Origin: Ectocarpus siliculosus
Taxonomy: Eukaryota; Sar; Phaeophyceae; Ectocarpales; Ectocarpaceae
DNA length: 25,410 nt
NCBI GenBank assembly: GCA_000310025.1
Contig: FN649731.1
Span: forward strand, 1,679,831-1,705,240
Direction: 5' to 3'
Shown: in pieces, positions 1 to 10,741 of the stretch
Position numbering within the stretch: the stretch's first letter is position 1
How the letters are laid out: every line of letters begins with the position of its first letter
Position numbers and translations under genes: made by a program
Notes under the pieces: generated by a model
Database searches by the model: none
What the model was told of the DNA's origin: nothing
The model's input: the letters and a program-made list of their open reading frames with translations, nothing else

Positions 1-360
1 TCCGGGACCCACTTTTAACCAAAAAACAGCCCGGATTTTCCCCCGTTGGGGGTAAAATTACGGGGGGGGGAAATTTGTTTTAGAAAGGGAGGAAACGGGG
101 GTTCCCCCATCCCCCCCCGGTTAACCCGCCCCCCCCCCCCCGGGGGCTTTTTTTCGGGAATTTTTTGGGGGGGGGTTTTTTCAAGGGCCCGCCCCCCCCT
201 GGAAGGCGGGCGGTTTTTGCCCCAGGGGGGGGATTTCCCGAGCGGGGGGCCCTTGCGGAATACCTTGGGTTTTCTCACAGGGTGGATTTTTTGGGGGGAA
301 AAGCCCCGACCCGGGGTTTTTTGGCGGCCAAGGGGGGGGGGGGGGGGGGGCAACGGCAAC
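1..360. other. Low-quality contig end (homopolymer-stretched)
   Basis: The sequence is a succession of stretched single-base runs, mostly G, C and T, ending in a run of about 17 G near 340. Normal-looking sequence starts after about 360. This is typical of an unreliable read end. Reading frames across it, on either strand, rich in Pro, Gly and Lys, follow from the base runs and should not be treated as genes. Confidence 0.85.
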
Positions 361-748
361 CAAATTACCGGTCCCGCGTCCTCTGTAGAGCTCTGGACCC
401 GGAGCCCATTTGGCACAGTACGCCGGGGCGTCTTTCGTTTTTTGGATGTAGTGACGTTGTGGGATACGCATCGTTTGTGAGGTCCGAGGTCGTTGGTTGG
501 CTGAGTGATAAGGGTAACACCCGAGACTGCGGCAGAAGAGGCGGACGTCTGCGAAGGCCCTACGAGGTGTATTCGCACGTTTCTTCCATGGGAGAAGTTT
601 GCGTGTCGATCGAAAGTTGCTCTCGTAGTGTATCCTGGATTTCTGGCCGTGCCTGTTTCTCTCGGATTCTTACTTGTTTCTGTTCCAGGCAAGAGGACCC
701 ACGGTTCTCCTGTCATCACTTACAGTACCCGCCTGCGTTCGTTCGTTC
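361..748. other. 3' flank with no recognisable gene
   Basis: This stretch lies between the low-quality end and the stop codon of the minus-strand gene at 749. It probably holds that gene's 3' UTR and downstream flank. I see no RNA gene, repeat or protein similarity. Confidence 0.5.
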
Positions 749-3392
749 TTACATGCCGTAGTCTTCGTAGCCGACCCCCCGCAGAAAGTCCACCGGTAGC
801 TCCGCCATATCCCTCTCCACCTGATACATAATAACAACAACAGCAGAGATACATACAGGGGTGTCGTCGTAGACGAGCCAGGGTGCTAACCGCCAGGTTG
901 TGCTCCAAAGCAAAATCAGCAGCGAAAGGAGGGCCCAATAATCGACACACGAGGAAAAGAACTGATAGATATTGGCGAGCCGCTGGGCTGTGACGCAACG
1001 TTGTGTTCCAAAGCAACTCCAGCACACGGATGAAATAATCAACAAGGAAGGGTGGGTAGACACACACGCACATGATCTGCACAGAATGATACGCAAGCTC
1101 AAGATTTTCATTCTTGGGATGATAACATTTCCCCGAGGAAAAAGGAAAATGACAGGGTGGTGAGCGTCGAAAGCAGTCACGCGCCCGTAGGTTTCCGTCA
1201 TTGTCTAGCATCAACTGCCCAATCCTCTCTCAAGGGGTGAGTTGGGAGCTATTGTGCGTGAGGCCAAGCAGCCTTGGGTGTATTCTGCTTCTGCTCGTTT
1301 GGCGCGTAATACTTCGTGTGTGGTGATGACATACATAGCGTCCAGAACTGCCGGCTCGATATTCCATCTAAACTCGTGGCATGCTTTATGCACTTTCAAG
1401 GCAGGGTTGGGTCTGCCTTCTAAATCCACAGTGCGAAGTGCGGCAAGATGGGTGTGCATAAGGGGATACCCTGGCGAAGCACGCCTTCCTGTTCGTTGTA
1501 CGACAAGGCCGACCGCCTCATGCTTCTCCCTCATCCGCTACACGTACACCGATGCATGTGACTCTGAAACGTGCCAACCCTTTTTACGTTTGTCGTGGTA
1601 CGTGTTTGGCGATTTGGCAGCAGCACCTCGAAAAGGCTTGGAAGGGGACTGCTTCGAGTTGCTGTCAGACGTTCCGGAGCGCCGTGTACCTGCAGCATAA
1701 CAATCAATCAGCCTCTACACACCTTGTACGCCTGGCTCACAATTTGTTTTTCCCCGTTCGCTTCAAGCGAATCAACCCCCTGCAGAATGTAGAAGCGAAG
1801 TGGCAGCTCAACCACGCTACTTCGGCAGTCTCTTTATCGTTTGCAAAAAGTGCGTGTTCGACTACGCCCTGAGGCGACCATGAAGATCCTACACGTCCAC
1901 CTGGCTCCCTCACCGTGTACATGACTCGTAGGTGGGCCAGACGCTCCCGCCGGACCTGCTCTTCGTAGGTCACCGGGCTCTCCATGGCCGCATTCATCAA
2001 GGCCTCTAGCTTTGTCATCCGTTCCGCCGCCTTTGCCGCCGCTCTCGCTACGGCACTGTTGCTTGCCCCTTGCCTCCAACATGTGGTGCCGCCACCGCCG
2101 GGCACGTCTTCCGACAAGCCCGCCCCGACCCTGGTACTACTCCTCGCTTGCTTGTTGCCGCCAGCGCCGCTGCCTCCACCAACAGTCCGCTTTGCCCCGT
2201 TTTTTTTCACGGCCATGGTCTCCTTTTTTGTGGCCGCGGCGCTCGTTGGCAAGATGGGCGGGGCAAGGTTGTTGTTCGAATATGCAGCCATGATCCCGTC
2301 GAGTCGCTGAGACGACAAGAGCTTGCCGCCTGCCTTTTGAGGTTTTGTCCTGCCTACGCGCTTCTTTCCGTTTGGGTCCGCCGGTTTTTGGTGAGCTCCT
2401 TTTCTTAAACGTTGTTGCTGTTGTTGTTGGTGATGCTGCTGCGTAGACTGTCGCTCCTCCCTCGTAGAAGCCCCGCCGTCGTGGGAGCTTTGGACCTCCT
2501 GCTGCACCGAAGTCGAAGTAGTGGCGGTATTTTCTTCAGGCGATTCTGCGCTCATGAGAAACGATGTTGGGCCAGGAATCTGAAAACTGCCGAAGCTATC
2601 CTTAGATGGTTGGAGCGGCCTGGTGGAAGCTGGCGGGTTGCCAAATGACGCGTCAATTCCATCAACTGCCATCTCCTCTGCCACCCCTTCCTCTTTTCTA
2701 TCGTGCGAGACAACCACGGGAGCCGCTCCGTCGAGCCTTGATTCTTCATGAAGCGAGGAAGAAGAAACGTCGGTGGTATACAGTCCTTGGCTGTTCTCGT
2801 CATCCGAAGGGTGGGCTGAAGAGAACGCCTGACCTCCTCCGTTCGTGCCCATCACGTCAACATCAGGCGAGCGCTCGGAATCTATACTACCGGTGCCAGG
2901 AAGAATCTTCATGGCAGGGATCTCAAAGCTGTCTGTAGGCTTGCACGTCTTTGTCACGCCTTGCTGCTGCGACCGCTGCTGCTTGTCAAGACCAACAGCT
3001 GTGATGCTTGTATTCCGGCCGGTTTGCCCTGGCTGCTCCGGCCCCTTCGGATTTTTCCGCGGGGCCGTCTTCTGGCTCACACCAGCATGAGCCCGCTTGC
3101 GAGAAATACCACCAACCGCCAACAAAGGGTGCTGCTGCCGAACCCCGAACAACCCGGCATTCTTCGTGCCCACGGGCACCTCTAACGTGTCCGCAGTCGA
3201 AAGCGTCACGGGTGGGGGCCCTGTGGATGGAGTAGCAGCAGCGGCTGCGGCAGCACCCAAGAAGCACCCGGCCGTGATGCTGTTGCCCCCGGTGCTGTCG
3301 AAACGTGATGGCGGTGGCCCTGCTAAGGATGAACGGTCTCGTGCAGGGGTGGTAGGGGCACCTTTCCCGGCGGCCTCAAGCAAAGAGTACAT
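749..3392 (-). CDS. Unknown protein, long disordered region plus C-terminal helices (two exons)
   Basis: Exon 1 runs 3392-1914 (493 codons from ATG at 3392). It ends at a GTGAGG donor immediately after ...HLRVMYT. Exon 2 runs 820-749: a TATCAG acceptor is followed by 23 residues (VERDMAELPVDFLRGVG..., ending YEDYGM) and TAA. Both sides are phase 0, giving 516 aa with one 1.09 kb intron. Residues 1-440 look disordered: Ala run near 45, Gln/His-rich tract near 315-330, basic KKRVGRTK-like stretch near 340-355, Ser/Gly/Pro throughout. Residues ~445-516 look helical and charged (KLEALMNAAMESPVTYEEQ, then RRERLAHLRVMYTVERDM). I do not recognise a domain. The basic patches and low complexity would suit a nuclear or scaffold protein, but that is inference. 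Reading through the donor would give a 551-aa form ending at 1737, with a low-complexity tail. The splice is preferred because exon 2 continues the helix naturally. Confidence 0.7.
2405..2450 (-). repeat. Gln/His codon repeat inside the disordered protein
   Basis: On the minus strand this is a CAG/CAA/CAC-rich tract encoding a run of about six Gln preceded by His and Gln. It is a coding trinucleotide-type repeat and may vary in length between strains. Confidence 0.7.
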
Positions 3393-5800
3393 GATGAAAG
3401 CTCAAGGGAAATGTTGTACGCCTACAATGTACACGTCGTTTGCTTTCGCGAGAGCCTCAAGCCCCTTGTGACGACAGATACCGCCGCCTCGTCAGCGCTG
3501 GCAGCGCCGGAGCCTGGGACTTGTTTCGAATTTCGGTTGAGCGTGAGGGAAGCAGACATGCCCCTGAAGCAGATGCATCTGTCCCATCGCCATGCCACAG
3601 CAATAGCGCAGCAGCAGCAGTGACACATGTTTACGGGAGCACCTTTGATTACATACGCGGCGGCGGCGGAATTAGCCAACCCGAAACGACACATTGGCGT
3701 GGTTCATGGTTCCCGTTCCCTTCTGGCTTCTGGGGAGGAGGAGCAAAAAAAAAATGTCATGCGCATGTCCATGTACATGCAGCCACTCGCACTTCGGTCT
3801 GATACCTTGATACGCACCAATGCGCACAGTATGGTTGGCCGCCGACTCAGCCCTGTCTAGTCTCCAGCACAACCCACGATTACTCTTCTGTACTTTGTGT
3901 GTTGTGTTTTCGTCCAATCTATTCCAGAGGCGCGAATCTTGACAATCTTGCGCAGTGCGGTGCATGAATGTTTTTTGACGCACCCGCTGAGCCGATGCCA
4001 CCCTGGAGTTTATTTTGTGTCTCCTTGCTTCCCCTGCGGTGATGCTTTCGTGCGGTGCTTACAACGTAATCTTTTTTACGAGGAGGTTTCTGCAGGTCCT
4101 CCCTCATCTCGTGTTACTCACGATCGCACGCTTTTCCCGCATTGATTTTTTTTCACTCCAGAGAGATTTGAACCCGCAATCTAGAGAGTCGGAAGGGTAC
4201 GAGGATTCACCACCGGGGCCACCCATCAATATAGTTTTGCCTCAATAAATCAGTCATGAACGCACATGCATACCATTGAGGAAAGTCTCGTGTGCCTGCT
4301 TTAGATGTAGGATATTGTCACAACCAATTCAAACGGTGACGACGCACAGCAGTTCATGTCACACCGCCTTTACTACACACACGCGCGAGGGCAACATGGT
4401 TGACTTTCGTCGGCGGTAGGTGGGGCAAGTGAACAGCAAACCAGGGGCAAACACTTTTTCAGCGAGCGTTGCTCGTTGGACCCCGGATGGTTGTCATAGA
4501 CGCACGCACGAGCGGCAACGTCCAACAACGCACGCACGCACGCACGGAGAGCACAACAGAATCGTGCAACCAAACTTGTGTGAGATTCATCACGCTGTCA
4601 AAAAGAGAGTTTTGTCACAAAAGGAACTCGACAAAGAAAGGTTCCACTGTCTTGTTCGAAGTTGCTCTTGGACAAACCAGAGAACAAGTGTTGTACCTGA
4701 CGGTTTGCGAAAACCATTAACGGATGGCGCATCTAAAAAGCCCACACGCAATTAGTGGCAACCACCCTGTGGCAAATGCTACCGTATACGTGCCGACATC
4801 TATGGGGTGTGCAAACATGCCTGTTCGAATCCTTTCAAGAACAGTCAAGCGCGTGCGTCCAAAAACAACAATACGAACTAAAAAACCTTGCAAAGAGAAA
4901 GGACGCAGGGATCGGGGCGTGTTCCCAGCTGCTAGTCTGCAGGGCCACCGATGGTCCAAACGACTACTTCGAGCGCCTGTTCGTAGCGAGATAATACATC
5001 AGAAAAACAAAGTGGCTGCAGCACTTTGGTTTTCCGAATCACGGTTAGTACGGGAAACAATAAACTCTCACGCTGGACGTGCACGCACAAACTTCAACGC
5101 TTCGACCGCCACCACAAAGGCAATACCCGATCTAGCCGACTGGTCCAAAGGGCGCACAAGTCTCCCGAGAGGTATCCACAACCAACAACACAATCCATGT
5201 GCTATGTGCTCATTTGTCGATTGTGGAGTAAGGCGGAGCAGCACAACGTACGGTGGCGTTTCTGCCCCCCTCCCCGAGCATCCCCTGTCCCAACCCGCCT
5301 CCCGAAAGCGGCATGATAGCAGGCCACAAGAAGCCGTCGTTTTCACAACGTCCACGATGTGATGCGAACAGGACCTCAGGCCCAGAGGCAGCCAAACGTC
5401 ATGTCCGGTTACTAAATTAGCCCTGCGCATCGAAGTGTCCGGGACAACAACAAAAATTGAGGAAAGGCGGCCAGGGTTACAGCATATTCACAGGCAGGGG
5501 TACGAAAGAGCGAGGACACGGTAGGGAGAAGGGGGGGGGGGGGGAGTGGACAACCCACGTGAGTCTTTCTGTAAAAAAGCGCTTCAGATGTGTGCATAGA
5601 CCCTGAACGTAGACTAGCGAGTGCCCAATTGACGACTTGGGAGTGTTTCAGCATTACCTACCCACGGCATCTGGTTAGTAGCAGTTCGTATAAACAAACC
5701 AACAGAATCCAGCCAAATACTGCCCCCCAAGTCTTACCACAAGCGCGACGCGGCTTTTTGCAACGGGCATGCACAAGTCTCCCAGAGCCCGCCCCCCGTG
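3393..5800. other. Intergenic region between two minus-strand genes
   Basis: About 2.4 kb between the start of the disordered-protein gene and the 3' end of the LHCR gene. It includes short simple repeats (GCA units near 3608-3621, GCGGCGGCGG near 3658, GCAC units near 4527-4546, a G14 run near 5531-5544) and a tRNA-like element at about 4150-4232. A 212-codon plus-strand frame at 4724-5362 has no domain, membrane segment or GC3 bias and is not called as a gene. The left part should contain the promoter of the 3392 gene, but no TATA-like element is convincing. Confidence 0.5.
4150..4232 (-). other. Degenerate tRNA-like element with A-tail
   Basis: On the minus strand, an A-box-like TGGCCCCGGTGG is followed about 40 bases later by a good B-box/T-loop, GCGGGTTCAAATCTCTC. 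Eight A follow soon after. The A box has C where the conserved A14 should be, the T stem has a mismatch, and I cannot pair a seven-base acceptor stem. A functional tRNA is therefore unlikely. A tRNA pseudogene or a short tRNA-derived SINE fits better. The hexamers ATTGAT and ATCAAT flank it as an inverted, not direct, pair, so there is no clear target-site duplication. Confidence 0.4.
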
Positions 5801-6146
5801 GCCCGTTGCTCACTACGCAATCCTGAAATCATGCTGGAAGGTGGACAAAACCACTTCTTCCGCGACGAGCGTCTTTGCGGTAGAACTACCATAAACGAAA
5901 CATTGATTCGGGCGACGAAAAAAAAAAAAATACACGCAGTGTCGAGATACCACAACATCACAGCAAAGGATGGAATACACGTCCACGCTGCAGGCAGACT
6001 CCCTAGATCTACAAAAAAAAAAATATATGGTATTTCGCAATTGATAGGCGGCAACGTACCGAGTAAAGCTTCCCCGAAAAAGCTCCTCGGCTCATCGAAA
6101 AGAAACAAAAAAAACAAGCGCACAAAAAAAAAAAAAAAACACTCAC

Positions 6147-9100
6147 GAAGAGGTTGTCCATCGCTCCCCCGTCGGTGGTGAGGCCCTGCATGATCATCCC
6201 CGCCGCCGCCCACATGGCCAAGCGGCCGTTCTTGATCTCCTGCAGCTCGAGCTTGGCCTTCTTCTCTGGGTTCTTGTCGAGCTTGAGGGGGTCGATGCCG
6301 AAGTCTCCCGGTGCCCGGTCCCCCGACTCCTGGCCCAACGACGTGGCGATTCCCGAGATGACTGTTTTTGAGCAGTAGTCAAATTCCCAGTAAATCGGTT
6401 CGCGGGGAGGGGGGGGATAGCAGGGAGGCGCGGAAGGAAAGGAAGGGGGGCGGTTCGTTAATCTTTCGTGTAGGACGGGCCCTCCAGGAGTCGCGGGACG
6501 CGGTTGTGTTGATAGAGAGATTTTGCATGCATGATGTCTGCGTTCCGATATATCCAATGAGCGATCTATAGCTGCGTAGGCCGCCTCTTCCGTCGTCTGT
6601 AAGCATACACGAAACGCCGACCTACTTCTCCAAAGCGGGCATCCCAAATACGAAACACTTGTAGCACATGTTTCGACTTGCCAGAGGGGGACTGCATCTT
6701 TGCTGGCCGCCTCCCCCCGTGCCAGCTGCTTCTTCGGATTTGGGATATATGGGCGTGACTGCTATTTTTGCGTCCTATTTGTTTGTTTTGATTCTGTGGC
6801 ACCTCGCCCTACCACGGCGCGTGCGCTGTTCGTACCCAGGAAGTGTCGAGAGAGGGTGCCTCAACAGCAGCGAGAGCGATCGCACCGCACCTAGACCGTC
6901 TTTCAAAGCTCGACTAAATACTCCACAACAGCGAACGAGGGTGCGAGAGCCGACCGATACGAGGCAGAAAAGTTCTTACATTTTTGAAAGACGACATTTT
7001 TCTACGACATCATTCCAGTACCACCCTTGTCGGCACTGGCAGACACGCTCTCTTGGTTTTGGAGCAGCATCGAGCAATGGAACTCAGCCTGGAAGGCGTG
7101 CGATCCTTCGCCTTTCTATGGTACACCCCCCCACAATGGGGCCCTAACCCCCACCATCAGACGCGACACCGTCTTGCTAACCCGAAACCAATCATGCATG
7201 GAAGAGTACGGACTGATGCCCTTCCCCCGCCATCCAAAGTTCTCTACTCCGGTATGGAAGCCATAAAAACCCCGTTACTCTGCTTTCAACCCCGGGACGG
7301 GGTTGGAACAACGGGATATCCCGGTTATTAAGGAGTGGATACAAGCGACAACAAAAACCGACGAATATTTGGTGCGAAGCTTTCGCGTGCCAGCCCTGTT
7401 GTCCCCTCCCTCTACCTTACGATTCTTATGCTTCCAAGCAAACCGGACCAATGCCGAACCTTGGTTGACGGCTTCCAACACGCAAACCAGAGTTTTGAGG
7501 ACTCAAACTCGAAGCCCTAGGCGAGACCTTACACAAACTTTGACTCCTTGTGCACTTCTCCTCCCCCAAGTTTAGCGACGATGCTGCTGCTGCTGCCGCA
7601 AGACGACCTTCGCGTGGGTCCACACAACCACAAACCATTAACAGCAACCCACACACACCTCACTCGACTGCTTCAAAACCATCTCGGCTCTCTTAACAAA
7701 AACGAAAAACTGCCTGCCTACTTGACAAGTGAATATCGACACACACACTAATACATGCTGCTTTTGAGCTAAAAACTCACTTTCGGCGATGCCGCAGAAG
7801 ATGATCCCGGCCGCAACGTACTGGGGCTTCTCCGCCCACACCTCCCAGAAGAGCTTCATCTGGTTCACGCCCGAGGGGAAGCCCGGCAGGGAGCCGAAGG
7901 CGTCGCACCAGAGCACGCCCACAGTTGCGAGCATGGCAACGCGCCCGTGCTTGAGCTCCGCCTCGCGCATCCAGTACAGGTCCGCGCCCGCGAGCCCGGC
8001 GATGCTGGAGAGGCCGAGCGGGTCGAAGCCGACGTCGCCGGCCATGGAGCCGTCCAGCTAGAGGGGGGGAAGGCGTTTTTTTTGTTTGTTTTTGTTCCCG
8101 CCCCGTTCATGTAGATTTCGCATCCAGTAGATGTTATAGGAAACACACCGCCGTTGTGTGTAAGAAGTCCAGGCAAGCACACGCACGTTTCGCGCGTCGG
8201 TGTGTGTTGAAATTGTGGTTTTCGCCACGTGAAACAGGCACAGATCCATTGTCCGGTTTTTCCCGGGAACCCAGTGCGCATAAGAGTACACGGCGGATCA
8301 GTCCCCCCCCCGCCAAGGCGCACGGGAAATAAAAGCCGGTGTGGCAGGTGAACGCGCCGCCAGCGGCGGAGCCCAACGCAGTCCATGATGTCAACGAGTA
8401 GCAAGAAGACGATAGGCGAGAGGGGACGGCGCAAGAAAAAAACAAGGAAGGAGATGTGAAAAAAACAGGTTAGAAAACAACCGCGCACGCGTATGCACAT
8501 GACTTGCTGCTGATTTTTGGATGTGGGGAAACAGGTGGATGGGGTTGTGCACGCTTCAAGGGGGGGGGGGGGGGGGGCAAGCGCATGCACGCCATCAACT
8601 GTTGCCGTAAAATCCGTCCAGGAGGGTGTCGGCAGATTGGGACTGGTGCGAGAGAAAACCGATTTCAAGTTTCTTTTGTCTGGACTGCCCGTTATAGGTG
8701 GGCAAGAGGGCGGAACATCATGCACCAACAATGACCCTGTGGCATTCCCTTTTGGTGGTTAGGCAGCTCGATAGATTCCCGCTTGGAGCATTTGTACGTA
8801 CGGCTTGAGGTTGCCGGTTTCGTGCGCAGCAGACAGGCGTCGAAAAAATATTCATCCATGTAGGATACGCGATGACAAAATAGACCAATCAGAGCATGGG
8901 GATCTCGTTCTGCGTATTTCGTGTTCCAGCTTTGCCATACAAGCGCTTCGTCGGCAGCGCATGACACCAACGCCAACGTCTTTCTCAAGAGGGTTGGTCA
9001 CCAACAAGTAACGGACACAACTAAAAGGGGTGCCGCGGCAGCACACCTCCGCCACAATCGTTGGGGAAACGTATCAGGCCGGTTGAGAGTCTCATCGTAT

Positions 9101-10347
9101 GTAGGCTGGGTGACCACCACTCTTCTTCCTGTCTGAGATACGGGCTACCTACACAAGCTTGTTTTTCACCGCGCAGGCCCGAACTGTACGCGAAAACGTC
9201 ATTTACCAAGATGACCACCGCTGAACAGGGCTCTCGCTATGTATAAGGAGCCAAGGCAAGGGGCGCTGCGTACACACGTCCCTCACGCATTTGGCGCTAC
9301 TGTACAACAGCAGAGCCGCTCCCACTTACCGAAGTACGTAACCACACGCACGTATTCGTGCGCGCAGGATATATGTACAGATAGGCACATGCATGCGGGT
9401 CTTTCTAGTAGCTGGCCCGGGAGCACAACAAACAAATAAATCAGCGCATGACAAGAGAACTTACGGTGGAAGAGGAGTTGTGCAAGCATGTGTTAGGAAG
9501 CGTTCTACATTTGGGAGCTTCAGAATCACGTGCGATACAACAGGGGGACACGCAGATGCACGTTCTCGGCGCAGATGATGCTGCCCGCTGCTGCGCTCGA
9601 AACAGCGTGCGTAGCGGGCACCAAGAGCGGGAAATACAGAAGGAGTGGTGGTTGAACACCGGCATTCCCATCTAGGGTGCGCGTGACCAGAGGAACACAG
9701 GCAGGAGGAATATTACCCTGCGCAATCTCAGACATACATAGCACGCCGTTGCCATTTCAGCGATCTGTCTTGTAGGAAAAAGCATGACGTGTGGATGGTC
9801 AGGTTTTTCGTTCATGATAAAAAAGATCATTTCGGGGTCGTCTTGTGTCCTTGGGAAGGACAGCAAAAATTGTCCGCAGAGGCTCTCACGAATGGGCGCG
9901 ATGAGTCGACAGCAGTCTAATGCTTGATACCGGTGTTAGTGCCATTAAGTGAGGGTATCAAGTTCGCCATGAAACATCGCTGTTCCACTGCTGTCTGCTG
10001 CTGTTGGTGATTCAAACCGGAGACAACGCCGTAGAGAGGAAAAACGACAGCAGGTGGTGTTCGTGCATGCCGGCAGCGACACACTCGTTACCCAAAGCAT
10101 TGATCCCAAATCATCGAACACGTCATATATATCTGCTTCTGTTTTCGCCAGACCTCTCGCTTATTGCCCTTCTTACCAGAGGAGGCTGGGGAAGCATCGG
10201 CAGCGACTTCGACCGGTCTCCCGCCATCATGCTCGTCTTCGAGGATGCGCTCGACGAAGCAACGCGGGTGTTCAAGGGAACGGAGGGAGCAACGAACGCC
10301 GAAGACCCGGCGGCCAACGCCAATGTAGCAGCCATCTCAAACTTCAT
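6147..10347 (-). CDS. Light-harvesting chlorophyll a/c-binding protein, LHCR type (plastid)
   Basis: Binds chlorophyll and carotenoid in thylakoids; LHCR proteins are the red-lineage antenna mainly serving photosystem I. Exon 1 is 10347-10177 (57 aa), exon 2 8057-7781, exon 3 6361-6147. Donors are GTAAGA, GTGAGT and GTGAGT; acceptors CTAG and ACAG; phases match, giving 221 aa before the final exon. Residues 1-17 are a hydrophobic signal peptide, with SSA/FVAP at 15-21 resembling the stramenopile ASAFAP plastid-entry motif, then a Ser-rich transit peptide. The mature part starts near [11 protein letters not shown]. Helix 1 carries [12 protein letters not shown] and ELKHGRVAM (E91, H94, R96), helix 2 spans roughly 130-155, and helix 3 carries EIKNGRLAM (E191, N194, R196). 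Both ExxH/NxR chlorophyll-binding motifs are intact. The last exon is ambiguous: 5833-5813 adds HDFRIA and a stop, while 6008-6003 adds one Ile and a stop. Introns are 2.1 kb, 1.4 kb and about 0.1-0.3 kb. LHCR rather than LHCF is judged from the sequence pattern. Confidence 0.92.
6362..7780 (-). other. Intron 2 of the LHCR gene
   Basis: A 1.4 kb GT-AG phase-1 intron between exons 2 and 3. No nested gene is recognisable. It contains two adjacent inverted repeats at 7287-7323. Confidence 0.85.
7287..7323. repeat. Two adjacent inverted repeats in LHCR intron 2
   Basis: The first is a perfect 8-bp stem with a 3-base loop (CAACCCCG, GGA, CGGGGTTG; 7287-7305). Six bases later comes a perfect 12-bp palindrome, CGGGATATCCCG (7312-7323). 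Function unknown. Confidence 0.6.
8058..10176 (-). other. Intron 1 of the LHCR gene
   Basis: A 2.1 kb phase-0 intron separating the targeting leader from the mature antenna domain. It holds a run of 18 G at 8560-8577. A 75-codon plus-strand frame at 9448-9675 cannot be supported as a nested gene. No mobile element is recognisable by eye. Confidence 0.85.
8560..8577. repeat. Poly-G mononucleotide run
   Basis: Eighteen consecutive G on the plus strand within LHCR intron 1. Likely length-variable and prone to sequencing error. Confidence 0.8.
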
Positions 10348-10741
10348 GGTGGTGGAGGTAGCTTGGCTCTTAAAAGACTGCTAAAGGGTTGTTGTTTCGC
10401 GTGAAGGATGGTCCTGCACCCGGTGACGAGAGATGACAGAGCTTGAATACGATCTAGGGGACACGCAGAGTGTATCCCACAAAGGGAATGAAGGGGGGCG
10501 GGCGTTGTAAAAATCAGGAGGCGGTGTAATCGTGTATTGTAACGCCACTTTTTTGCTCTCGACGGCAAACGACGACGACGAGGACGGGGTTTCGTTGTTG
10601 TCGTGCGGAGGAATTCGGTAGCGCCGTAAACGAGGACGCGCACCCCCGACACAACTAGCACCATTTGGCGGCATAAGCTGCTGCTGCAGCAGCAGGAATA
10701 ACAGCAGCAGGAGCGGCGTTGCCGCATTGCTCTGCCCTCGG
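10348..10741. promoter_or_regulatory. Shared upstream region of divergent LHCR and laminin-B genes
   Basis: Only 394 bp separate the LHCR ATG (10347, minus) from the proposed ATG of the laminin-B gene (10742, plus), so both promoters and 5' UTRs must fit here unless non-coding first exons lie further out. The region contains a perfect 18-bp palindrome made of CTG and CAG triplets at 10678-10695. No TATA box or other known element is convincing. Confidence 0.5.

Noticed and set aside
15-761. Several Pro/Gly-rich frames at the left end
   Set aside because: They are driven by homopolymer runs in low-quality sequence.
1211-1700. Overlapping frames on both strands (1211-1534 minus, 1242-1700 plus)
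   Set aside because: They lie in the intron of the 749-3392 gene. The minus frame (…WNIEPAVLDAMYVITTHE…) could be an extra exon, but no convincing donor and acceptor in the right phase were found, and direct splicing 1914/820 gives a coherent protein.
4724-5362. Plus-strand 212-codon frame in the intergenic region
   Set aside because: Basic composition with no domain or transmembrane segment, and third positions lack the GC preference seen in the LHCR and MORN exons. Probably chance.
5798-6213. Lys-rich plus-strand and Phe-rich minus-strand frames
   Set aside because: They translate A/T runs in the last LHCR intron; the minus-strand frame is simply read-through past the exon 3 donor.
9448-9675. 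Plus-strand 75-codon ATG frame within LHCR intron 1
   Set aside because: Protein-like at first sight, but short, without similarity, and inside a well-supported intron. Insufficient to call a nested gene.
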